Assembly (NCBI GenBank): GCA_018350325.1
Contig: JAEVLN010000026.1
Coordinates: 941,764 to 1,005,763 of the forward strand
Length of the DNA stretch: 64,000 nt
Origin: Globodera rostochiensis
Taxonomy: Eukaryota > Nematoda > Chromadorea > Rhabditida > Heteroderidae
Direction: 5' to 3'
Numbering within the stretch: position 1 is the stretch's first letter; every line of letters starts with the position of its first letter. The notes beneath the pieces were generated by a model. It did no database searches and was not told the origin of the DNA. It saw nothing but the letters and a program-made list of their open reading frames with translations. Shown piece after piece: positions 1-10,517 of the stretch. The translations under genes were made by a program, and so were the position numbers.

Positions 1-935
1 TTAGTATTTAAATTTTTATGTTCTTGCTATTATTCGATCGATAAAAATTAAAAACATTCTATGAGAAAAATATACCAAGAATTGGGTATCTAAAATGGCA
101 AGAGATAACCCCAGTTTTAGCTGGTGTCCTAGGATATTGTAGAGGCGTTAGTATTTGAATTTTATTTCTTTGCTTATTATCTGATCGATCAAACATTCTA
201 TGAGGAAAAAATACCAAGAATTGGGTTTCTAAATGGAAAGAGATAAACCCATTTTTAGCTGGTGGCTAGGATATTTTAGAGGGCGTTAGTATTTGAATTT
301 TATTTTCTTGCTTATTATTCGATCGCTAAAACATTCTCTGGAGAAAAAATATAGCCAGAATTGGGTTGTCTAAATGGCAAAGGATCACTCCATTTTTTTA
401 GGCTGTGTCTAGGATATTTTAGAGGCGTTAGTATTTGAATTTTTATTTTCTTGCTTATTATTCGATCGATAAAACATTCTATGAGAAAAAATATAACAAG
501 TATTGGGTTTGTAAATGGAAAGCGATAACTCATTTTTAGCTGGTGTCCTAGGATATTTTAGAGGAGTTAATATTTGAATTTTTATTTTCTTGCTTATTAT
601 TGGATCGATAAAACATTCTATGAGAAAAAATATACCAAGAATTGGGTTTCTAAATGGAAAGAGATAACCCATTTTTAGCTGGTGTCTAGGATATTTTAGA
701 GGCGTTAGTATTTGAATTTTTATTTTCTTGCTTATTATTCGATCGATAAAACATTCTATGAGAAAAAATATACCAAGAATTGGGTTTCTAAATGGAAAGA
801 GATAACCCATTTTTAGCTGGTGTCTAGGATATTTTAGAGGCGTTAGTATTTGAATTTTTATTTTCTTGCTTATTATTCGATCGATAAAACATTCTATGAG
901 AAAAAATATAGCAAGAATTGGGTTTCTAAATTATT
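1..935. repeat. Tandem repeat array A, unit about 139 bp, seven copies
   Basis: Successive units each carry the landmark GTTAGTATTTGAATTTT (near 147, 284, 427, 566, 701 and 842, plus a partial first unit). The next part of each unit reads TCGATCGATAAAACATTC. The last three units are nearly identical and the first ones are more diverged, with small indels. Open frames crossing the units are periodic translations of the repeat, not genes. The array may continue left of the window. Confidence 0.9.
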
Positions 936-1516
936 TCCGGAATTAAATGACAAATACAAAAACCAAACCGGTTTCCTATTTCCGGAATTAAATGACAAAT
1001 ACAAAAACCACCAACCGGTTTCCTATTTCCGGAATTAAATGACAAATACAAAAACCAAAACAAAACGGTTTCCTATTTCCGGAATTAAATGACAAATACA
1101 AAAACCAAAACCAAAACGGTTTCCTATTTCCGGAATTAAATGACAAATAGGAAAACCAAACCGGTTTCCTATTTCCGGAATTAAAAGCCAAATATGAAAA
1201 CCAAACTGGTTTCCTATTTCCGGAATTAAAAAACAAATACGAAAACCAAACCGGTTTCCTATTTCCGGAATTAAATGACAAATACAAAAACCACCAACCG
1301 GTTTCCTATTTCCGGAATTAAATGACAAATACAAAAACCAAACCGGTTTCCTATTTCCGGAATCAAAAGACTAATATGAAACAAACCGGTTTCTCCTATT
1401 TCCGGAATTAAATGACAAATACAAAAACCAAAACGGTTTCCTATTTCCGGAATTAAATGACAAATAGGAAAACAAACCGGTTTCCTATTTCCGGAATTAA
1501 AAGCCAAATATGAAAA
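930..1516. repeat. Tandem repeat array B, unit about 45-51 bp, about twelve copies
   Basis: The landmark TTTCCGGAATTAAATGACAA recurs every 45-51 bp. Unit length varies through the number of AAACC steps in the spacer. The core TTCCGGAA is itself palindromic. The array abuts array A directly, which suggests a nested or compound satellite. The repeat is open in several frames, giving repetitive predicted peptides (GNRKPVWF...) that should not be called proteins. Confidence 0.9.
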
Positions 1517-2390
1517 CCAAATTTGATTTTCACTTTTTTGTCCTTTTTTTCATTTGTTGTGCGAGGAAGTGCACACAGTATTCGTAAACACCTATTGATT
1601 CATTTGTTGTGCGAGGGATTTCCGCACAGGACGGCTGCACCGTTTGCATTGCATAGTCTGTTTATAGGTAATTAGAATGCAAAAAAAATGTTAACAAAAA
1701 ATTTCTGCTAAATTTTTCATTTTTTGTGGTGTTGGCTTCCCTATTCAGCGTCGTTGCGCTGATAGGTACTAACGCCTCGCACCGCGTGAAGGTCGTCTCT
1801 TTTTCGCAAGGCAACCCTCCCCTGTGCTTTAAGAAAACACAGGATCATCGGGCAAAATATTGAGAATGATAATACATTTTAAAAGAATAACGTATGTATA
1901 TTTTATCTGTGCTTCTTTGCGATTATTAGAGAAAATATACGCTCGTATTATATAATTAGTGCCGATACAATTCTTATGTTCCTGAGCTATTTTTAAAGCA
2001 GAACCAAACAGAGGCATTCCTTGAAATTGTATCTTTTATCTTCAGCTTCATTGTTTCATTTCTCGCTGCTGCTTGGGAGCTGTGCCCAACGCGTGGCTCC
2101 TTCCTCCCAATCATAAGGGAATTCCTGTGTTCGGAGTCTGCACAGACAGCCGTACAGCTGTTCTTTGATTGCTTCGTATTGAGGACGCTGATGCGCTTGT
2201 TGTGCTTCCTAAAATCGATGCACACTTTCGTCTTATTGACTAATTACAAGAGACCAATGTCTGGGTTATAAAACACCAAACAGAGTACAAAATATACTCA
2301 CAATGAGCTCGTGAATGCGGCTGAATTAATTCACTAGGACAACTGCGCAATGCTTCTTCTTTTGTCTTCAGTTAAATAAACGGGAAATCT
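1517..2390. other. Intergenic stretch without recognisable gene
   Basis: Two near-copies of CATTTGTTGTGCGAGG lie near 1542 and 1601. The rest is AT-rich sequence with a few GC-richer patches around 1740-1815 and 2070-2170. I see no splice-consistent open frame, RNA gene or paired inverted repeat. Confidence 0.5.
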
Positions 2391-2394
2391 TCTG

Positions 2395-2514
2395 ACAAAT
2401 GATTTCCCAACTGCGGTTTTGGTTGACGGATGTTTCAATGTAAAGATGGGTCCCTGGAGTCGAAAAGCGGACGAATGAGTTTGAGAAATTCGATGACACT
2501 TCGATTATCTAAAA
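2395..2514 (-). pseudogene. F-box-like family, fragment of third exon
   Basis: The minus strand reads RSVIEFLKLIRPLFDS and then drifts out of frame. This matches the start of the third coding exon of the intact copy at 12454 ([10 protein letters not shown]...PLFNS). Only about 120 bp survives, with no other exon of the family nearby, so it is a relic. Confidence 0.6.
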
Positions 2515-2555
2515 ATCAAGAACTAAATTTTAATGGCTTTCAACCAATTTAAATC

Positions 2556-3743
2556 CAGGGTTCGGATATCTGCGGATTTTTCCTCATTATGTGGTTTTTG
2601 GAAAGGCCAATGAGGATTTTTTTAGTTTAAATGCGGATTTGCAGATTTTTGTGGTTTCTGGGAAAATTGACAACAAAAAGCTTTTTTCTCTTATCAAAAA
2701 TTGTTAAATCTTCAAAAAGTTTTTTGAAAGTTCAGGGGTTTTTAATGCAAAAAAGCATCACATTCCTTCCAATTCTGGTTGCAAATCTCTTAACAAATTG
2801 AGTCATCCCGGCGGCGCCTATCCGCACTGCCCGACCCCCCCTCCCTTTTCCCCCAAAAATTTCTGAAAAATCACGCGCAATCCGCAAAAAGTTTGCGCCG
2901 GGAGTATCTATGAAGAAAGTTATGAATAGGGCTCGGGAAAATATGTATATAAAATCGTGAAATATGGCCATAAAATATGGACATAAATCAGGGCTCGGAT
3001 CTCAAAATTTTAAAAATCCGCATCGGAGCATTAAAAAATCCTCATTTGATATCAAAAATCCGCAAATTCGTCATTTCTTCATTTTGAACCCAAAAATTAT
3101 GTTAACTTCGCTTCATTCGTTATATTTATTGGTACTAAAATTGATTTGAGCAAATTTTTGTCACAAATAATTTATTTTACATAATTTTTTTGCCCGCGAT
3201 TTTTCAAAAAGTTTTTGGAAAAAGGGAGGTGGTCGGCGGTGCCGATAGGCGCCGCCGAGAAATTTTTGAGTTTTTGACTCAATTTTGTTATGAGATATGC
3301 AACCAAAATTGGAAAGAATGTGATGCTTTTTTGCATTAAAAAAACCTCCCGAACTTTTGAAAAACCACAAAAAAACCTATTTTTGAAAATTTTGCCTTAT
3401 TGTCCTTCCAAAAAACCACAAAATAGGGCTAAAACCTCAGATTTCGGAGCCCGGTTAAGAGATTTGCAGCTAAATTTTAAAAATATGACATTTTTTGAAG
3501 CTTGTTAATAATGAAAGAAGTCCGGCGGCACCGATAGGCGCCGCCGGGAAAATTTTTTTAAAGATTTTAACGATGTTAAGAAAAATGCTTTTTATTGGTC
3601 AATTTTTCCAAAAAACCACAAAAAGTCCACAAGAATCTCAAAAAACCACAAAAATCCGCAAATCCGCATTTCAAAAAAAAATCCTCATTGGCCTTTTCAA
3701 AAACCACAGAATGAGGAAAAATCCGCAGATATCCGAGCCCTGC
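2556..3743. mobile_element. Non-autonomous inverted-repeat transposon, about 1.2 kb
   Basis: The left end CAGGGTTCGGATATCTGC and the right end GCAGATATCCGAGCCCTG are inverted copies. The inverted similarity continues inward for well over 100 bp (GGATTTTTCCTCAT, AATGAGGATTTTT, GTGGTTTT motifs). CAGGG/CCCTG ends are typical of hAT elements. I find no convincing 8-bp target duplication and no transposase. Inside are three copies of a GC-rich hairpin (2811, 3234, 3525) and a second CAGGGCTCGGAT end near 2989, suggesting nested insertion. Confidence 0.65.
3234..3257. repeat. Dispersed GC-rich hairpin (family representative)
   Basis: Two 10-bp arms (CGGCGGTGCC and GGCGCCGCCG) flank a GATA loop. 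About sixteen copies in either orientation occur in the window, near 2811, 3234, 3525, 7404, 7664, 7768, 10804, 16742, 25170, 27144, 27254, 53421, 53844, 54963, 57843 and 59281. Many are followed by the same AT-rich tail (GAATTTTTGACTCAATTTG, then AAGAGATTTGCAACC). The hairpin stands out sharply from the AT-rich background and is non-coding. Confidence 0.85.
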
Positions 3744-4029
3744 CTTAGGGGAATCCACCCGCCCTCGCCGGAATTGCTCTATTGTAAAATTAAAGGAACT
3801 GGTCCCAATTTTTTTAAAAGGAGGTTTTGTGCAATTCTGATAAGTACTCAGCGGTTATCGAGGTCGCAGATCACGAATATGACATCGTTTTTATTTAATT
3901 TCGACTCTTAGAGTGTGCTTTGGGCTTTTTTGAGGAATCCGAATCTAACCTCCTTTTAATCAATTCCGGACCCGAATTCGAACATTTTTTCGAAATCGCA
4001 AATTTTCAAACCAATTTTGGCTTCTAAAT

Positions 4030-4239
4030 CAGGGGTGCCAACTGCCCTTATTTATAAGATTTTTCCTTACCTGGAGGGTCCTAATCTTATAAATTTATTT
4101 GAATTTTTTAGGTATTTTCATATTTTGACGGAAAATGATCATTTTTGAACATTTTGTAAATTGCCCTTATTTTAGCCAGCAATATCTTCTTTTTGACCTT
4201 CACTGTCCTTATTTCGCAAATTTTTTGTTGCTACCCCTG
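4030..4239. mobile_element. hAT-type MITE, 210 bp
   Basis: The ends are CAGGGGTGCCAAC and GTTGCTACCCCTG. The flanks TTCTAAAT (4022-4029) and CTCTAAAT (4240-4247) form an 8-bp target duplication with one mismatch, the length expected for hAT transposition. There is no coding capacity. Confidence 0.7.
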
Positions 4240-4389
4240 CTCTAAATCATTCAAAAAAAGCTCAAGACTACAACAAAAACAAGTAATGATCAAACCTTGC
4301 TTTTTTTGAAGCCAAATTTGATTTTGGGGAAATTTTTCAAAAAATCACACATTAGATGATTTCGGGACAAGTATTCTTTAATTTAAATC

Positions 4390-4480
4390 TTATTAGGGTT
4401 GGAGCCGGGGGGGGGGGATCTCCCGTTAAACCGGGGAACGGGGATCTCCGTACGGGTATGGGCAAAATCCACCCCCGAGT
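4390..4480. repeat. GC-rich dispersed repeat
   Basis: This block is built from CCGGGGAACGGGGATC-type modules next to a G-run. Related blocks lie at 18675-18825 and 24415-24500, each beside a gene fragment. It is probably the degenerate GC-rich terminus of a hAT-like element. I see no coding potential. Confidence 0.55.
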
Positions 4481-4486
4481 TTTCAG

Positions 4487-4679
4487 TTTCGTTTGTGATG
4501 ACGTTTTGTTCGATGTCTTCAAATTCTATGGGCCTTTTGTGCTCGGACTAAGAGTTGCGCTTATCAGCGATAGATTTGACTTTTTGGTGGACGCGCATTT
4601 CAAATTGAACGAATGGACGTTGGGCGATTTGTTAATTCGTCGCGCAAAAAAAGGGAATGGCGCCGTAAACATAAATTAG
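4487..4679 (+). pseudogene. F-box-like family, isolated second exon
   Basis: After a TTTTCAG acceptor the frame reads F-box-like sequence ([20 protein letters not shown], then [20 protein letters not shown]), then [17 protein letters not shown] and a stop. It matches exon 2 of the intact copy at 11213-13289. The first, third and fourth exons are missing and the end is frameshifted, so this is a fragment lying directly behind a GC-rich repeat. Confidence 0.7.
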
Positions 4680-4802
4680 CTTTCGTTTAGGTAACCACGA
4701 GTTAATAGTTCCTACAATAGAAAAGGATGGTAAAAAGGCAACCACCAACACATGAGATAATGGTAAAATTTGGAAATTTCTTATGATACGGGTTCGCGGT
4801 TA

Positions 4803-4913
4803 GCTAAGATGCACTGTTTGATGGCGGACCTGCATCATGTCGTCCACAAGCATGCAATCAACCTCGTCAATCACAATACACTCGAATGGCCGGTGAGGCG
4901 CTCCGCGAACATT
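4803..4913 (-). pseudogene. SecA-like/DEAD ATPase exon fragment
   Basis: On the minus strand, after a TGTGCAG acceptor, the frame reads NVRGAPHRPFECIVIDEVDC and then MLVDDMMQVRHQTVHLS before a stop. The IVIDEVD-x-ML-x-DD segment has the form of a Walker B motif as in SecA-type DEAD helicase domains. Only this exon is recognisable. Coding-like sequence further upstream on the same strand (5671-5875) could belong to the same decayed gene, but I cannot prove it. Family assignment is tentative. Confidence 0.4.
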
Positions 4914-5399
4914 CTGCACAAATTAAACTAACAATTAGACAAAAAGTTTTGGATTTCGAACACAGTTTGTAAATTAACGCAAAACATTGATAATTGGGCA
5001 AGCAGGCCCGTAGCCAGGAGAGGGGGGGGGGCATGCCTAAAATGTTCAAAAAATTTACTCGCGGACCACTCCCATTCATAAAAAGATTTTAAAAGTTACG
5101 TTGCAATCTCTAACAAACACCCGCTCCCCAGAAGTGAAACAGAATTCTCAAAAAAAATTTTTTTTTGAAAATTTCTAAAATAAAATGCATTGGCGCTCAG
5201 AGGAAAGCCATCTGATCGCCGACAAAAAGTTCCCAAGCCGAGAAGATTGTGATTTGATCAACTTGAGTTTTGACCATATAAGAGCCAATTGCCCAATAGG
5301 CATTTTATTTTTTTAAACAAAGGCGATAATTAATTTAAAATATTTAGCGCTTTTTTCGGCGTCGGACCCGAATCAAGACTAGAGCAAGAATAAAATTAA

Positions 5400-5520
5400 C
5401 CGATTAAGCCTTTCTAAAAACCATTCGAAAGCTCTTATCGGGATGAAGCTATCATTAAGCTAAAGCTTTGCAATTGAATAAGTCTCAAAAAAGCTATGGT
5501 CAGAAAACTCTGGTCTGGAT
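5400..5520. repeat. Dispersed AAGCTT-rich repeat
   Basis: The block runs from AAAACCATTCGAAAGCTC through GATGAAGCTATCATTAAGC to AATAAGTCTCAAAAAAGC. Related blocks sit at 8470-8610 and 41690-41890, where they occur as inverted pairs. Non-coding. Confidence 0.6.
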
Positions 5521-5670
5521 TCAATTCGGCGGTTGCCCTTTTTCCAATGGTATCCAAAGAAACGGGTAATGGCTAAGGTTACCCGAAGCTGAGGATAAAT
5601 AAGGGAGTATCGGGTAACTTTTTTGAATACGAGTTAACCCGCAGCTGAGGGTAAGGTTACCCGGATAACC

Positions 5671-5875
5671 TTACCTGGGTAATTTACCCGGTTCTTTGCA
5701 TATGGGCCCAGGAGAAAGCAAAAAAGTGCGGTCAGAAGACTTGCCTCGGCGAATGCATTCGCGGACCTCCAGCATTTGGTCCAACCAATCAATAGAGATG
5801 GCTTCATCGTTGTGGTTGCGTTCCACCAACTCACGCAGCAACTCCTCGACACTCTTTGAATTATCTTCAGTAAAA
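5671..5875 (-). pseudogene. Coding-like exon of unknown family
   Basis: Behind a possible TTTACTGAAG acceptor near 5866, the minus strand reads DNSKSVEELLRELVERNHND and then EAISIDWLDQMLEVRECIRR, continuing to a repeat at 5690. The hydrophilic, helix-like composition and absence of stops look like a real exon. I do not recognise the family. No start or complete exon set is visible, so it is treated as a partial or broken gene, possibly linked to the SecA-like fragment downstream. Confidence 0.3.
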
Positions 5876-6133
5876 AAATTTGAATTTAAAATATCAAAAA
5901 TTCCAATAAATTCCCGCCTTCCTCCTGTCCTCCAATCGCCGCCCCAATTAAATTCGACATGCCGATTTGAAATGCGATTTGTCGATACCGAAACACTCAA
6001 GCAGTGCTAATATGTTTACCTTCTTCCTGCGTTTAAAAAATTTCGAATTCTATTAAAATCGTTATTATGTATAAAATTTTTGGTACAATTCCGTTCTGTC
6101 TTCCACTCCCAAATTTACTCTTAAAATACATTT

Positions 6134-6482
6134 TTGGGATTATTTGAGGCATTATTTTTTTTTAAGATTAAAGACCAGATACGGGTCGGGCCCGGCATGG
6201 ATTTTTACGGGGCCCGTTCTCGCGCTTACCCCTACTTTTTTGGGTTGATAACCGGTTTCGGAGTAAGGTATTTGCTCAGGAGTTTTTGCATGCATTTTTT
6301 TCTTTTAGCACCATTTGGTCCAAAAAGAGGGAATATGTATTGTAGTACAAACAAAAGTGCATCGAATCATGAAATCCTTTGACAAAAATGGCAATAGATA
6401 ATTTAGAAAATCGACGATGAAGAATTTTTTATTCACCGTCGTCGTAGTTGTTGTGAATAAACACAATTCCTCTAACTACAAA
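6134..6482. other. Low-complexity intergenic stretch
   Basis: There is no splice-consistent gene on the plus strand. On the minus strand a second exon for the signal-peptide cassette at 6560 might begin after TTGTAGTTAG near 6455 and read EELCLFTTTTTTVNK. It differs from the second exons of the sister copies, so it is uncertain. Confidence 0.3.
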
Positions 6483-6493
6483 ATTTTTTTGAC

Positions 6494-6560
6494 CCGTTTC
6501 CAGCAGAGTGGAAGCGGCCACAAGCAAGAAAATTGCGGCCAAGAAGAGAAAGTTGGGCAT
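6494..6560 (-). pseudogene. Orphan signal-peptide exon (cassette copy 1)
   Basis: A 67-nt first exon encodes [20 protein letters not shown] plus ET, then a GTCAAA donor. It is a typical secretory signal: short polar start, hydrophobic core FLFLAAIFLLVAA, small residues near the likely cleavage site. The same exon, with the same length and phase 1 end, occurs at 38570-38636 and 48188-48254. In the last it splices in frame to a BTB-BACK-SPRY protein. Here no BTB sequence follows, and the downstream sequence differs, so the copy is probably decayed or linked to another second exon. Confidence 0.55.
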
Positions 6561-6618
6561 TTTTAGGCAAAAAAAAAAAATCGTTTAGAATGATGGCTTT
6601 TTGCTGCATTTCCCAACG

Positions 6619-6626
6619 CTTTTATA
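6619..6626 (-). promoter_or_regulatory. TATA box of the signal-peptide cassette
   Basis: TATAAAAG lies about 60 bp upstream of the ATG at 6560. The same element is at 38687-38694 upstream of the second copy, and a variant CATAAAAG is at 48313-48320 in the third. Shared position across three paralogues supports a core promoter. Confidence 0.5.
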
Positions 6627-6639
6627 CGCCTTTAATCGC

Positions 6640-7150
6640 AAGCGTAGAAGTGTCTTTGTTTCAAAATAGCATTGTCAACGAACGCGGCATTTGGGGCCCC
6701 CGGTTAATGGCAATTTTTTTTGGGGGGGGGGGGGGGGGGGGGTAAAGCATTAGGCAAATGTATTGTATGGAAAAGCGCCCTAGGCAGTTTATGGCCAAAG
6801 AAGCAGTGATATTGGTCGATAAATCTGAATTGCACTTTGTATATGACAGGGGCTGCTTTAAGCGGGTGAGGTGACGTGGAACTTTTGGGCATCCTCTAAA
6901 TTTCTATTTTCGTGCACTTTTTTTTACGAAACCCCAAAGAAACCATCCAACAAGCTCTTCTAATGCCTGTCGAAACACGAAAGGCTCAGAATTAATCAAA
7001 TTTATTCAAGTCCCGTCTTCTTGGCCACGGAGTTCCGTCATAAATAATCAGACAGATTGGCGCCGTGCCGTTTTGGCGCGGCAATTTGGCTCGGGTGGGG
7101 TCAACTTAGACTACTGACAAGTTTAAAACATTTTGTTAATTAGGAATTCA
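6640..7150 (-). repeat. Duplicated upstream block of the signal-peptide cassette
   Basis: This block recurs upstream of all three cassette copies (here, 38700-39300 and 48360-49090). Shared segments include GCATTGTCAACGAA, ATATTGGTCGATAAATCTG and GACGTGGAACTTTTGGGC. It is probably promoter and 5-prime flank carried along by segmental duplication. A G-run at 6722-6742 is specific to this copy. Confidence 0.6.
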
Positions 7151-7286
7151 AATAAATCAACTTGAAAGACGAAGAAAATCGTTTCGTGCCAGCTTGGCGG
7201 GCCGAATCATAACTTTCTTAGGAACAGCGACGGACCGATGAACACCCGCCGGTTTTCGCGATTTCAATAGTTTGATCGGTGTGAAT

Positions 7287-7939
7287 CAGGGATGGGCGCC
7301 GACGACCTCAAAAAATTTCGGAAATCGGAATTTCCGACCCCAAAAAAGGCGGAAATCGGAAAAATTTTCTTAATAAAATTGGCCTATTTTTAATATTTTT
7401 CTCGGCGGCGCCTATCGGCACCGCCAATACCCCATCTCCCCGCTCAACAAAATACTTTTAGAAAATCGAGAACAAAAAAAAATTTCCAGTTTGTCATCAA
7501 AAAGATTTTTAATCGGGACAAATTTAAAAAAGTTTCACTCACCACTAAACCACCATAAATGCGAAATCTCGCTCAAAAATTACTATTTTATGTGCTGAAT
7601 TTTTATCACGGTTAATCCCGGTTCAACTGGGATTGGGGATTGGGGACTGGGGAGGTGGAGGGGTTCGGCGGTGCTGATAACGCCGCCGAGATAATTTTGA
7701 ATTTTTGCCTCATTATTTGTTAAGAGATTTGCAACCAAATTAAAATCTAAGCGAATAGGAGAGGTCCGGCGGCGCCGATAGGCGACGCCGGGATTTTTTT
7801 TTAAGATCAACGATATTTGTTAAGAAAAGTGGGCCGAAAATTTCGATTTTTCCGAAAATTTACGACATTTTGCTTAAAATCTCGGAAATCGGAATTCTGA
7901 CACCAAAAAAGTCAGAAATCAGAATCCCGCACATCCCTG
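7287..7939. mobile_element. hAT-type non-autonomous element, 653 bp
   Basis: The ends are CAGGGATGGGCGCC and (inverted) CAGGGATGTGCGGG. A perfect 8-bp target duplication GTGTGAAT flanks it (7279-7286 and 7940-7947). The interior holds inverted GGAAATCGGAATT-type repeats and three copies of the GC-rich hairpin. No transposase is encoded. Confidence 0.85.
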
Positions 7940-8247
7940 GTGTGAATGATTAGAGGATGAATCGGTGGGAAGTAATGAATTTTGAATATATTTCTCGACA
8001 CATTGATTTTTTTAAATGTTTTTTCGAAAAACGCGTTTTGGAACTGTCCGTCCGTATTTTCTTCAATTTCGGTATAAATTGGCATTTAAGAAAAAAGACA
8101 AAGCTTATATAATCAATAAAAAATAAAAAAACACGAATCCGGACAGTTTGGCGTCGGGCATTTTGGCAAGATCAGTCATAACTTAGACACTAGGAAATAT
8201 TTTTCGAAAATTTAAAATCGATTAATTTTATTCCCAAGCTTTTTTAG

Positions 8248-8363
8248 GCGCTGTTGTGCCGCTGGACAATGTGTGCTATTGCAGCGCTGCAAAGGCCAAC
8301 TGCGCCTGCTCTCCGAAATGTTGCCGTACGACGTTGAAGGACCGTGGCAAATTGTACTGATCA
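8248..8363 (+). CDS. Cys-rich terminal exon, unknown family (partial)
   Basis: After a CTTTTTTAG acceptor the frame reads AVVPLDNVCYCSAAKANCAC, SPKCCRTTLKDRGKLY and a stop. Six cysteines fall in the pattern C-x-C-x6-C-x-C-x3-C-C, a metal-binding or disulfide-rich layout. I see no signal peptide or first exon within the preceding 250 bp, so the 5-prime part is missing or far away. It could be the C-terminal exon of a small secreted or metallothionein-like protein. The family is not recognised. Confidence 0.4.
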
Positions 8364-8469
8364 GTGACCAAAAAGGCATAAAACCTTCAAATGTTTTTTA
8401 TGGCCTAAAATTTGTTGATATGGCCGAAAAATTGAAATTTTGACGCAATTTTTAGTCATTCAGCCACTT

Positions 8470-8612
8470 TAAAAACCATTCGAAAGCTCAAGTAAAGTTG
8501 AAGCTATACGTTAAGCTATTACATCTGAACAAATATCAAAAATTAAGGTCAAAACTTTTCACAATAGTCTTAAATCTACGAAAGCTTCCGAATGGTTTTT
8601 ACTTACTCGACG
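8470..8612. repeat. Inverted repeat of the AAGCTT-rich family
   Basis: Arms AAAAACCATTCGAAAGCT and AGCTTCCGAATGGTTTTT are inverted about 110 bp apart, giving a small MITE-like palindrome. Related to the repeats at 5400 and 41690. Confidence 0.6.
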
Positions 8613-8620
8613 GTGGATTG

Positions 8621-9355
8621 AAAAGCGAAAATTTGCTGGATTTTTTTTTCTCACGAAAGTGACTAATTCGAAGATAATGTTTTAATCGACAAAGAATAAA
8701 CAAAGACGGAAACCCTCAACAGTAAAATCCCATAAATTGTGCAGAATTGACAAAAAGTTTTTTGGTTGATCGAACCTATTTTAGGTATCTGAGATTTTTT
8801 ACCGAGTTCGACATTTTTCATAAAATCCATTAAGAAAATTCAATAAAATACGTATTTTGCTTGTCAAGGTCCTTCAAAGAAATTTTTTCTGGTAAAATCT
8901 TGTAAACTAACCACTTTTTTGCGCCAATTATTCGGTGTTTGGTGTTTAACGAAGAAATTCAAATACTTATCACATTTTTATTATTATTAGTTGATAAAAT
9001 GATCCAATTCCCCCCATTTGTGTCGACATTTGCTTTAATCAAATAAAAGAAGCGAAATTATCAACAGTGAAAATGTCCTTTTCCCATTTTGGTGGCACAA
9101 CGATAAAACAAAAACCCACGAAAAACACGAAACCGAAATGAAATTTCATGCAGCCCTGATTCGAATCAACGTTTGTTTGCACAGCATTCACACAAAAAAA
9201 TTATTTTCGTGGTGATATAGTTGACTATAAAAAGATTTTAAAAATCATAATAAAAAGTCTAAATCATAGAAAATATTTAAAATTCCAAAATGAACAAATT
9301 TTTGGGAATATTATTTTGTGCATAGATCCATCAATTAGCAATTGTTTCTGTTTCT
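8621..9355. other. AT-rich intergenic stretch, nothing recognised
   Basis: The sequence contains short matches to the 3-prime flank of SPRY genes (AACCCTCAACAGTAAAATCC near 8712) but no exon. I see no other structure. Confidence 0.4.
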
Positions 9356-9359
9356 TCGG

Positions 9360-9960
9360 GCCGAGTTGTGGCTATTAGCAGGGCAACCCGGGCCTTGACG
9401 AGTGCTCAGGTTGCCATATAATTTCTTTTTTAAATGTATTTTTTAAATTTTCCTGCTTTTTTGTAAATAGGCCAAGAAGCTGACCCACCTGATCCTTGCC
9501 TTTTCGGTACCGGATGCTCGAGGCAATTTGAGTCCTTTAACTTCTGTCCAAGCGCAAGCTTTAACAACGGGAAAATCCGCAAATAGCGCTCTGAAAGTGT
9601 TAATTGCCATTGGCGGAGGGTAAAATTATTTTGAAATTAAAAGATTTGATAATTTTAAGCGGTCTTAATGCAAGCATTTTTACATCGCTAACATCAAACA
9701 ATGGAACCCGACAAGAGTTTATCGCTAAAAAATGAATTGGATGGTGCCGACATCGACTGGCAATTCCCAACAGTGGTAAACAAACTGGGACATGAACAAA
9801 ACTTATCGGCAAAAGCGTTACATATATTTTCCTGAAAATATAAATGTTTTAAATTTATAACATTTGAAAACTTATTTAAACAGAATGACAAGGCCAATTA
9901 TGTGGCATTTCTGCGTGAGCTGAATATGGCACTTCCATCCTGCGCTTTGCTGAGCATAGC
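9360..9960 (+). pseudogene. GH18 chitinase-like pseudogene
   Basis: Four exon-like blocks in order resemble a glycoside hydrolase family 18 enzyme. The first (ending 9409) is GRVVAISRATRALTSAQ. The second (9471-9619) reads AKKLTHLILAFSVPDARGNL and ends KVLIAIGG, the conserved beta-3 strand. The third (9660-9777) reads GLNASIFTSLTSNNGTRQEF, then a TGA and a frame change, then LDGADIDWQFP. The fourth (from 9884) is NDKANYVAFLRELNMALP. GH18 catalysis needs DGxDxDxE; here the last residue is Q. The in-frame stop, the lost segment between exon halves and the missing C-terminal half of the barrel make it a pseudogene. Confidence 0.65.
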
Positions 9961-10517
9961 CTCATTTTTTTTGAAAATTTGAGTTTTCATTCAATTTTTG
10001 CTTTATTAATTCTAAATTTTCAGTCCGTACCTTCACCTGAATTAATGGGCATTCGGATGATTTGAAATTGTGAGCGAAGAAGTTGATTGCTTTATATTAT
10101 TGTTCGAGCTTTTTTAATTTTATTAGTATTTACAATCATTCTCATCTTTTGAATCACAAGAATGTTTTCCGTCCGGGAATTGCGTTCGAAAGGTCCAAAA
10201 ATCCGTAGAAACGTTTACTATTTATCAGAAAAAGAGGGTCGGGGGATGCCTGCCACCTCAATTTTACCAAATGACGTCTTCTAATCTAGAAAAACATCCC
10301 GGTAAAATTGATTGGACAAATCTGCCGAATAGTTTCTCTTCTCTGTTTCATCAAGCGAACTACTAACTGTTATCGATTTTTGTATCTGCCCTCACCGATC
10401 CATTGCCATCAACCCGAAGTTTTTGCTTCCCTCTCTACATTTGCTACGATCGATCATTCGAATAGACTTTTCTTCGCCTCACTTCATTTGGCATTTGTCT
10501 GGTCTCTTATTTATAGG

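Noticed and set aside
315..1507. Long open frames with repeated peptide motifs on the minus strand
   Set aside because: They follow the two tandem arrays exactly, with repeats in several frames and no splice or start context.
930..1516. Possible CRISPR-like array (regular 45-51 bp units)
   Set aside because: Units are contiguous tandem copies without unique spacers, and the genome is eukaryotic.
3495..3911. 138-codon plus-strand frame
   Set aside because: It crosses the inverted terminal repeat of the 2556-3743 element and a hairpin; the sequence is repeat DNA.
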